A DNA stretch of 37,168 nucleotides. Origin: an uncultured Clostridium sp. Lineage in GTDB: Bacteria; Bacillota; Clostridia; TANB77; CAG-508. The stretch is taken from the NCBI GenBank assembly GCA_948469315.1, contig CAOKLQ010000016.1, positions 1-37,168 on the forward strand, read 5' to 3'. A model generated the notes under the pieces. It had not been told where the DNA came from, made no database searches, and saw only the letters and a list, made by a program, of their open reading frames with translations. Positions 30,649 through 37,168 of the stretch are shown here, piece after piece. Each line of letters opens with the position of its first letter. Position 1 is the first letter of the stretch. A program made the position numbers and the translations under genes.

Positions 30649-31326
30649 CTACACACATATATTTTCTTTAATATTTAAAAATTTAGAATCTCCTATTCCA
30701 GAGACATTTTTTATATCTTCTATAGATTTAAACTTTCCATTTTCATTTCTATAAGATATAATTTTTGAAGCGGTTGATGGACCTATTCCAGGAAGAGACT
30801 CTAATTGTGTTTGTGTAGCTGTATTTATATTTATCTTTGTAGTGTTAGATGTGCTAGTGTTACTGGAGGGGTTTTGAGAGATTATATTTCCAGGATCATC
30901 TGAAATAAAATCTTCATAACTTAAATTTTCGTTTGTTTTGTCATTTATACTTGGAATTGTTATTTTTTGGCCATCTTCTAATTTATATGCTAAATTTATT
31001 TTTGACACATCTGCATCTTCTAATAATCCACCAGAAGCTTCAACTGCATCAGATACTCTTGAGTCTACTTTAAGTTCAACAATTCCTGGATTTTGTACAC
31101 TTCCAATTATATAAACAATAATTTTTTCAGATTCCGCAGTAACTATATTTTCAATATTATTTTCGATAATATCTTGCGTATTAGATGTATTAATCATTAG
31201 ATCTTCAAAATTATCACTAGAGTTATCTTCTGAATGAAAATTCAAAAAAGTAAATACTAATAAAATAATTAAAATAATAAAAAAAACTAAAATAAAAGTT
31301 TTTTGATTTGAGCTTAAATTGTCCAT
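30649..31326 (-). CDS. comEA: ComEA-like competence protein (SLBB + helix-hairpin-helix)
   Basis: 225 aa. N-terminal membrane anchor (about 8-27), acidic linker, an SLBB domain (IIVYIIGSVQNPGIVELKVDS ... LEDGQKITIP), a Ser/Thr/Asn linker, and a C-terminal double helix-hairpin-helix (ININTATQTQLESLPGIGPS and SIEDIKNVSGIGDSKFLNI). ComEA binds incoming double-stranded DNA outside the membrane during transformation. comEB/comEC are not adjacent; isolated comEA-like genes are common in clostridia and do not prove competence. RBS AAAGAGG, divergent from the carboxypeptidase gene. Confidence 0.88.
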   Translation of the reverse strand: MDNLSSNQKTFILVFFIILIILLVFTFLNFHSEDNSSDNFEDLMINTSNTQDIIENNIENIVTAESEKIIVYIIGSVQNPGIVELKVDSRVSDAVEASGGLLEDADVSKINLAYKLEDGQKITIPSINDKTNENLSYEDFISDDPGNIISQNPSSNTSTSNTTKININTATQTQLESLPGIGPSTASKIISYRNENGKFKSIEDIKNVSGIGDSKFLNIKENICV

Positions 31327-31371
31327 AAAAAACCTCTTTTCTTTTATAAAATTAAAATAAAAACGAATTTT

Positions 31372-31472
31372 AAGAATTTCTAGGTGATGGGAATCACAAA
31401 GAAATTTTAATAATTCCCATAATTGTCTTCTATGGAAAGTTCTCCTTTTTTAGGAAAACTTTCCTAGAATAT
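31372..31472 (+). ncRNA. Structured intergenic element, family B copy 3
   Basis: First hairpin AGAATTTCTAGGTGAT / ATCACAAAGAAATTTT, then CCCATAATTGTCTTCTATG, then GGAAAGTT-(T)CTCCT ... AGGAAAACTTTCC and TAGAATATCAAAAA. The constant middle and 3' hairpin align with copies at 3175-3281 (minus) and 19416-19514; the first hairpin has a different sequence in each. Lies in the divergent gap between comEA and the carboxypeptidase gene. Confidence 0.5.
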
Positions 31473-31555
31473 CAAAAATAATATTAATAAAATTATTGAA
31501 AAATTATTTAATTTAATATAATATTATATAAATATAAAAATATAAGGAGCAATAT

Positions 31556-32836
31556 ATGAAGAAAAATAAAATAGTTATAGTTATATTAATGATAATAACT
31601 TTATTGTTTTTTAATAATACAGTTTTTGCAAACCAAATAAATATAAAAATTGATTCACCTTCTGTAATGTTAATAGAGAAAAAAACAGGAAATGTATTAT
31701 ATGAAAAAAATGCACAGGAGAAGATGTATCCAGCAAGTACAACAAAGATAATGACTGCAATACTTGTTTTAGAAAATGTACAAAACTTAAGTCAAAAAGT
31801 TACTGTTAGTTATAATGCTGTGTTTTCAGTTCCAATAGATTATGCAGCAGATACTCTAAAAGTTGGTGAGGAACTTACAATAGAAGAGCTATTATATGCC
31901 TTACTTGTAAAATCTTCTAATGAGGCTGCTTTTGTACTTGCTGAACATGTAGGAGGAAGTAGCCAAAGTTTTGTAAGTATGATGAATACAAAAGCACAAG
32001 AATTAGGCTGTACAAATACAAATTTTGTTAATCCAAATGGAATTCATAATAGAGAGCATTATACAACTGCAAGTGATTTAGCGTTAATTGCAAGACATGC
32101 AATGCAAAATGAAGCTTTTAGAAAAATTGTAAATACTGCTTCTCATACACTTCCTAGTACAAATAAGTATGATAGAGCAGATAGAAACTTACTAACAACA
32201 AATGAATTAATAAATAAAAAAAATAAAAACTATTATGAATATGCTATAGGAATAAAGACAGGATTTACCTCTCAAGCTAAGAATTGTTTAGTAGCAGGTG
32301 CAAATAAAGATGGAATAGAGCTAATTTCAGTAATATTAGGCTCAGATAAAACAGATTCAAAAGGATATAGTATAAGATCAAAAGATGCTAAAAAGTTATT
32401 TGAATATGTGTATAACAATTTTACAAATAAGAGATTATCCACAGCAAATGATACAATAGTTGGTGAGGTAAACGTAAAAAAAGCCACAAAAGATACTAAA
32501 AACTTAAAACTAATGACAGATACAGATGTTGATATATTAGTAACAAATGATAAGGTAAATGAAGATATACAAGGAAAATTAGAGTTAAATGAAAATATAA
32601 AAGCACCAATATCAAAAGGAACAAAATTAGGAAGTATAATTTATAATATAGAAGGAACTGAATATAAAGCAAATGTAGTAGCTTCGCAAGATGTACAAAA
32701 AAGTAATATAATATTAAGTATTTTAGGAGTAATTTTAGCTATTACCATATTATTTATTATATACATTCTTATGGAAAAATCAAGAGGTAAAAAGAAAAGA
32801 AATAAATATAAAAAAGTAAATTATTTATACAAATAA
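31556..32836 (+). CDS. D-alanyl-D-alanine carboxypeptidase (DacF/PBP5 type)
   Basis: 426 aa. Signal peptide (1-25), then the serine peptidase domain with S61-TT-K64 (PASTTKIMTA), S120-S-N122 (KSSNEAAF) and K234-T-G236 (GIKTGFTSQAKN). A PBP5 C-terminal beta domain (about 300-380) and a final transmembrane helix (ILSILGVILAITILFIIYIL) anchored by a basic tail follow. Removes the terminal D-Ala from peptidoglycan pentapeptides at the outer face of the membrane. DacF-type enzymes act in sporulation, DacA-type in growth; sequence alone does not decide here. RBS AAGGAG. Confidence 0.92.
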   Translation: MKKNKIVIVILMIITLLFFNNTVFANQINIKIDSPSVMLIEKKTGNVLYEKNAQEKMYPASTTKIMTAILVLENVQNLSQKVTVSYNAVFSVPIDYAADTLKVGEELTIEELLYALLVKSSNEAAFVLAEHVGGSSQSFVSMMNTKAQELGCTNTNFVNPNGIHNREHYTTASDLALIARHAMQNEAFRKIVNTASHTLPSTNKYDRADRNLLTTNELINKKNKNYYEYAIGIKTGFTSQAKNCLVAGANKDGIELISVILGSDKTDSKGYSIRSKDAKKLFEYVYNNFTNKRLSTANDTIVGEVNVKKATKDTKNLKLMTDTDVDILVTNDKVNEDIQGKLELNENIKAPISKGTKLGSIIYNIEGTEYKANVVASQDVQKSNIILSILGVILAITILFIIYILMEKSRGKKKRNKYKKVNYLYK

Positions 32837-32839
32837 TGA

Positions 32840-32921
32840 TTGTAAGGGTACGATATATCGTGCTGTTTAATTTTAAGAAAATATGAATATGATATTGTAG
32901 GGGTCGACTTAAGTCGACCCG
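32840..32921. repeat. Two dispersed palindromes in tandem (copies 4 and 5)
   Basis: TTGTAAGGGTACGATATATCGT (core ACGAT/ATCGT) followed about 40 bases later by TTGTAGGGG then the perfect 20-base palindrome GGGTCGACTTAAGTCGACCC at 32901-32920. Both begin with TTGTARGGG like the other copies. They occupy the convergent gap between the carboxypeptidase and LCP genes and may act as terminators. Confidence 0.5.
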
Positions 32922-32949
32922 TTTTCTAGATATTATCAATTAAAGTTTT

Positions 32950-34356
32950 TTATTTAAAGTCTTTACCAATAGTTAAACTCAAATCTGCATTAACATTATC
33001 TTTTCCAGTAGAACTTTTTGCTTTAACATTAAGTATTGAAGATATTTTTGAAATTACATCTTTTTCTTGTTTGGTTCTATTTATAATAGAAGTTGTTTTT
33101 GTAACTGTTGTGTTACCAACTTTAACAACATCAAAGTTATCTTTTTCTAATAGTTTTAGTACTTTTTCTAATTTGTCGGAATCACCAGAGCCATTTAATA
33201 GTTCAACAGTTATAGGTCTTTTTTCTCCTTCTGAGATATCTTTTGTCCCACCATAAAACATATCATTAACTAATTTTCTTGCTTCACTGTCAATTATTTT
33301 TACAAACCACCAATTATTTAACTTTTTAGATTCATTTGGTAACATTGTAGAGGTCAGATTTTCTGTATCAAAATTTATAGCATATGGAATATAATCTTTA
33401 ACTTCATTAACAGAAAGATTAGTTTTTACATATTTATTTGAAATATCTAAAATTTCATTAAGTTTAAAAACATTACTAGCCTTTAAAGTTTGCTTTAAGG
33501 TTGCCTTTATAAACTCTCTTTGAGTTCTCATTCTACCTAAATCATTATCGCCATATTCTTCTGGGTATGAAGAGCCATCATTATTATGTCTAAATCTTAG
33601 CAATTGCTCTGCCTTTTTTCCATCTATAGTTTGCATACCTTTTTTTAAATGAATGTGTAAATTATTTTCTTTAGAAGTATCATCATAATCCATATTAATT
33701 GGAACATCGAACTCAACTCCACCGATAGCATCAACTAGTTTTATTAATGCAGCAGTGTCAACAAATACATAATATTTTAAGTTTAAACCAGTAACTTTAT
33801 TAACAGCTTTTACAGTGTTCATAGGATCTTTTTTTATATTATATACACAATTTATTTTATCAGAAGTAGTAGCAGAAGCTTCATTATCTCCAATAAATGT
33901 ATCTCTTGGAATAGAAAGCATGTTAGCTTGTTGAGTTTTAGGGTCATATGAACAAGCAATAATTGTATCTGTCATATTTCCGCTCTCACCAATTAGCAAA
34001 AATTCAAGATTATCTAAATCAGCTAAAGTTTCTTCGGTTTGACCAAGCAAGGTAGACAAAAATCCTTGTAATCCCCAGCCATTTTCATATACTTTATAAG
34101 TAAAAATGCCTAATATAATTATAAAAATAATACCTATTATAACCAAAAATTTTTTTAGAGTTTTATGGTTTGATTTAGTTCTAGTTTTATACTTGTTTTG
34201 ATTTATATTTTTGCCTTTATTTATTGTCTTATTATTATGAGAAGGATTATTATTAGTACGTTTGTTATTATTTCTATTATTTTCACTTCTAGTAGTAGAG
34301 CCATTAGGATGTACTGCTCTATTATTCTTCATTTGTTTATGGTTATTTTCTTTCAA
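32950..34356 (-). CDS. LytR-CpsA-Psr (LCP) family protein with LytR_C domain
   Basis: 468 aa. An Asn/Lys-rich cytosolic head (1-68) precedes a single transmembrane helix (about 69-90). The LCP domain holds FLLIGESGNMTDTIIACSYD, MLSIPRDTFIG, KINCVYN, AIGGVEFDVP and LLRFRHNNDG, plus the conserved arginine run GRMRTQREFIKA; these bind the polyprenyl pyrophosphate. A LytR_C domain (about 380-468) follows. LCP enzymes attach teichoic acids, capsule or other glycopolymers to peptidoglycan on the outer face of the membrane. The very Asn-rich head is unusual in length and composition. Confidence 0.92.
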   Translation of the reverse strand: MKENNHKQMKNNRAVHPNGSTTRSENNRNNNKRTNNNPSHNNKTINKGKNINQNKYKTRTKSNHKTLKKFLVIIGIIFIIILGIFTYKVYENGWGLQGFLSTLLGQTEETLADLDNLEFLLIGESGNMTDTIIACSYDPKTQQANMLSIPRDTFIGDNEASATTSDKINCVYNIKKDPMNTVKAVNKVTGLNLKYYVFVDTAALIKLVDAIGGVEFDVPINMDYDDTSKENNLHIHLKKGMQTIDGKKAEQLLRFRHNNDGSSYPEEYGDNDLGRMRTQREFIKATLKQTLKASNVFKLNEILDISNKYVKTNLSVNEVKDYIPYAINFDTENLTSTMLPNESKKLNNWWFVKIIDSEARKLVNDMFYGGTKDISEGEKRPITVELLNGSGDSDKLEKVLKLLEKDNFDVVKVGNTTVTKTTSIINRTKQEKDVISKISSILNVKAKSSTGKDNVNADLSLTIGKDFK

Positions 34357-34700
34357 AATAATTCACTCCTATAAAAAAATTACTAATTTAGTATAACAAA
34401 AAAGTAAAAAAAAAACAATAAAAATACAATATTTTTATTGTCCTATATTAGATTAATAATAAATTAAAAAATTTTATAATCTATTATACTTAAATAACTA
34501 CTAAACCTCTTTAGCCTGAACACATAGATGCTTTTTATTTACATTTTACTATACTTAAATGATTACAGGTTAAGAAAAGATATTTGTTAAATTGTATGTT
34601 ATAATATATAAATCTGTCTATCTATTATTATAATAGTACAAAAATATAATAATAAATTTTTAAAATTTTACTTCTAACCTCTAACTGTAATTTTTGAAAT
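34357..34700. other. Intergenic region without identified feature
   Basis: About 340 AT-rich bases between the LCP gene and the cvpA-like gene, both leftward. It must contain the LCP promoter. I see a doubled TATACTTAAAT (34495 and 34552 regions) flanking ACTACTAAACCTCTTTAGCC, a small island of higher GC, but no gene, RNA class or clear terminator. Confidence 0.4.
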
Positions 34701-35360
34701 CTACAAAAATACCCATAAAATAGGATTAATATTATATAAAAATACACACAAAATTGTATTATTAATAGCAAGTTGAATATTATCAAAAGGTAATACTGAT
34801 ATAATAGCAAGTACTATAAAAATTATTAAAAATGATTGCAAAATGCCATATATTAAGCCACCTAATTCGTTAAATTGCTTTACTATTGGTAAATCTGAAA
34901 TTTTATCAGATACAAAATTAAAAAATATTAATATAATTCTTGCTAATATATAAACAATAATGAAAGATAAAATATTTATTATTGTAGAAGATATATTTTT
35001 TGTAACTTCTGTAGCAATATTATTTTCTATAGTAGCACTTGTATTTTCTATAGTTTTATTTATGTAATTAGCAAATACATTAGGCAAGCTTGAAGATTCG
35101 CTATTAGTTTTAATATCTTCTTTATTATTAGACTTAATATGTGAATCAACAATATTATAAATATAAGAATTTATATTTTCATGTAGTGGAGTTGCATTTA
35201 TAATAAAATAAGAAACTGGTTTAAATAAAACAAAAGAGATTACTATTGCCATTAAAAAAGAAAATATTTTAAAAATAACTTTTATTAAACCTTTTTTATA
35301 ATTAAAATAAGATATGATGAGTATAAATAAAAGTAAAAAAGCGTCAATTAAAAAATTCAT
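34701..35360 (-). CDS. CvpA-family membrane protein
   Basis: 219 aa with four hydrophobic helices (about 3-20, 28-52, 125-150, 165-190) and an extracytoplasmic loop rich in Asn/Ser. N-terminal FLIDAFLLLFILIISYFNYKKG is the CvpA start. CvpA-family proteins affect envelope and colicin V export in enterobacteria; in Firmicutes (YshB-like) the role is unsettled. Its start is 16 bases after the DUF5711 gene, so it is the last gene of a leftward unit with that gene and the YkvI-like gene. Confidence 0.8.
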   Translation of the reverse strand: MNFLIDAFLLLFILIISYFNYKKGLIKVIFKIFSFLMAIVISFVLFKPVSYFIINATPLHENINSYIYNIVDSHIKSNNKEDIKTNSESSSLPNVFANYINKTIENTSATIENNIATEVTKNISSTIINILSFIIVYILARIILIFFNFVSDKISDLPIVKQFNELGGLIYGILQSFLIIFIVLAIISVLPFDNIQLAINNTILCVFLYNINPILWVFL

Positions 35361-35376
35361 AACAAAATCCTACTTT

Positions 35377-36547
35377 CTATAAATTAATTATTTCAATTTT
35401 ATTTTTGTAAACGATTCCAGCAATACCAGATGCAATTTTTATATCCTTAGCTTCTTGATATGATGAATATTTTTTTATAAGCCATCCAGAGCTATTTATA
35501 AAATCTATTTGTGACCCTAAATTAATTGCTATAGTATTATTTGTACAATATACTGCTTTTGGAGAACCTTTAATATTATATAAATTTTCTTTTTCAGAAG
35601 ATATATTAATTAAATGAGTGGTATTTCCGAAAAAACAGTCCATCTTCATCTTCAGATATTTTTAAAATTGTATCATCTAAATTTATATCTATAAATAAAT
35701 CGTTTTTTTCTGAAATATCTAATAATTTAGAATCACTATTATTATGAATTACATGAATAGAATTATCATACATACAAACCAATCTATTTTTAGAATTGTA
35801 TTTTATTGTGTTTATAATAGATTTAGATGAGGCAGGATAAATATAATCAAAGGCATTACTTGCATCTTTTTGAGATTTTTCTATAGATAATATTTTTATA
35901 TTAGACTGGATATTAGGTCCAGAATAATCTATTTCAGATAAAGCTAAATATTTGTTGTCATTTGAAATACTAATATCTGTTGCAAGCGTATTAGATAAAA
36001 AGGTTTTAAATAATTCTTTTCCAGAAGAATCAAATGTAACAATAACAGATTTATAGCTTGTACCAGAGATAATGGCTGAAACATAGCCGTTTTTATTAAC
36101 ACATACTTTAGAGATATTTCCTTCAACATCACTTTGCCAGGAAATATTTTGTCCATTTATTAAATATATTTTTTGACCATTTTTTTCTGCTAAACAAATA
36201 AATCTATTTGAAGAAGATGAGATTGGATCAGTCAAATTTATATTAATATCAAATACTTTATTTCCAAATGAATTGTATGTAGAAAATGTATTTTTGTTTA
36301 AAATTGCTATATATTTATCATAAGAGAAGATTTTAGAAGATGCTTCATCATCAAAATTAATAGTTGTAGATGTTCTATTATCTATGTTTTTCCTAAATAT
36401 ATGTGTATCAATGAAGTTTCTAGAGTTTTCATTACCTATATAAAAAGAAAATGAAATTACAAAGAGGGTTAATAATATTATAATAAATATTGTAACAAAT
36501 AACTTTTTATTTGAAAGTTTTTTAATAAGTTCATTGTAAGTTTCCAT
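35377..36547 (-). CDS. DUF5711-family beta-propeller-like protein, needs +1 frameshift
   Basis: N-terminal transmembrane helix (about 15-36), then repeated four-strand units such as FSYDKYIAILNKNTFSTYNS, NGYVSAIISGTSYKSVIVTF and NKYLALSEIDYSGPN, typical of the DUF5711 propeller-like domain on the outside of the cell. At codon 307 the reading is TTT CGG AAA and the straight frame stops seven codons later; skipping the C at 35629 continues with GNTTHLINISSEKENLYNIK and further beta repeats to TAA at 35377, total 389 aa. The regained part completes the propeller pattern (NTIAINLGSQIDFINSSGWL). Start ATG 36547. Function unknown; conserved next to cvpA in clostridia as far as I recall. Confidence 0.78.
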
Positions 36548-36610
36548 ATGTTTACTCCTATAATATTTTATATTAGAAAATTATTGTGTAATAATTAAAG
36601 TTAATTTTCT

Positions 36611-37168
36611 TTATTTAGTTATATCAGTTTTGTTAATTTTTTTCAATAGTATAAATACAATTTGAAATAAACCAATATATCCAAAAATACTAAAAATTAA
36701 GTTTACTAAAAAAGAAAAGCTAATATTTAATAAAAAAATAGGAAATATACAAATAAAACAAACAAATAAATTAATATATTTTTTTATTTTAATATTATTT
36801 ATAAATCCAAATCCAGATGATATACAAGATGTAAAAATTGCAATAGCAATTACTATACTGTAAATATTTTGTTGATAGTTACTAAAATTTTTTATTGCAG
36901 CAATAATTGGAATTTCTAAAATATTTGCATCATTTATTAAAATAATAAAAGTAAAAATAATTATAGATAATATAAATAAAAAAATACTAGAAGTACATCC
37001 TAAAAAAATAAATTGCTTTTTATTTCTTAAATAATTATTTAAAGAAATTAAAATTGGAATTAAAAGTATACAATTATAACTTGAATATAAAATACTTTTT
37101 ATAATACATTCTATAAAATTGTAATTTTCTAAATTAAGATAATAATTAATTATATTTATTTTTTCAAA
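36611..37168 (-). CDS. YkvI-like membrane protein (partial, 5' end beyond the window)
   Basis: Open on the minus strand from the window edge (37168) to TAA at 36611-36613, 185 codons, with no start inside. At least four hydrophobic helices; the segment KSILYSSYNCILLIPILISL followed by TSCISSGFGFINNI resembles the YkvI family of APC-like membrane proteins (LYxSYN). Substrate unknown. Its stop is 63 bases upstream of the DUF5711 start, in the same direction, suggesting one transcript with DUF5711 and cvpA. Confidence 0.65.
   Translation of the reverse strand, partial: FEKINIINYYLNLENYNFIECIIKSILYSSYNCILLIPILISLNNYLRNKKQFIFLGCTSSIFLFILSIIIFTFIILINDANILEIPIIAAIKNFSNYQQNIYSIVIAIAIFTSCISSGFGFINNIKIKKYINLFVCFICIFPIFLLNISFSFLVNLIFSIFGYIGLFQIVFILLKKINKTDITK

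Overview
The window is a very AT-rich chromosomal segment from a spore-forming low-GC Firmicute, most likely an uncultured anaerobic clostridium. The evidence is the sporulation genes spmA, spmB and spoIIR, a GerMN-domain protein, an AbrB/SpoVT-type regulator, the pyruvate formate-lyase pair pflB/pflA, and the classic orders tadA - SRP RNA - dnaX - ebfC - recR and rpsF - ssb - rpsR. I see no insertion sequence, prophage or CRISPR array; this is mainly core genome with small accessory genes and many structured intergenic elements.

Layout. 1-3.2 kb: end of an unknown gene, a GerMN protein, a small cysteine-bearing ORF, a TrmN6-like methyltransferase and rsmI. 3.3-8.9 kb: abrB-like gene, spmAB, then the leftward run murA-walJ-rlmH and spoIIR. 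9-13.6 kb: an unknown gene, a UDPGP-family uridylyltransferase and a phosphosugar mutase (together a probable route to a UDP-sugar), then a TtcA-like enzyme. 13.7-18.1 kb: tRNA-Arg(CCT), tadA, an unknown membrane-anchored protein, SRP RNA, dnaX, ebfC, recR. 18.1-21.2 kb: a small leftward gene, truA, a Cys-rich membrane protein, rqcP and two duplicated XRE regulators. 21.4-25.2 kb: pflB, pflA and two small genes with their own promoters. 25.2-30.2 kb: ArsP_2-type permease, HTH gene, patatin, the S6-SSB-S18 operon, a PIN-domain protein and initiator tRNA. 30.3-37.2 kb: comEA-like, D,D-carboxypeptidase, LCP protein, and the leftward set YkvI-like / DUF5711 / cvpA.

Most striking observation. Four unrelated genes (GerMN protein, truA twice, ssb, DUF5711 gene) are each interrupted by the same event: a single extra C between a codon ending in T and a glycine codon, giving NNT CGG N. 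Skipping that C (+1 shift) restores a full-length family-typical protein each time, including TruA's GWQRQ motif, SSB's GRIQTR motif and SSB's acidic tail. By eye I count only seven in-frame CGG codons in all genes of the window; five are these shift sites and the other two follow codons ending in A or G. This looks like +1 ribosomal frameshifting at a poorly decoded CGG codon rather than random mutation, although a systematic assembly error must be excluded.

Second theme: intergenic structure. One family of about 145 nt with a long covarying closing stem occurs three times; a second two-hairpin family of about 100 nt occurs three times plus a partial copy; and short palindromes of the type TAGGGAcg...cgTCCCTA are scattered in at least four gaps. 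I could not assign either of the larger families to a known RNA class.
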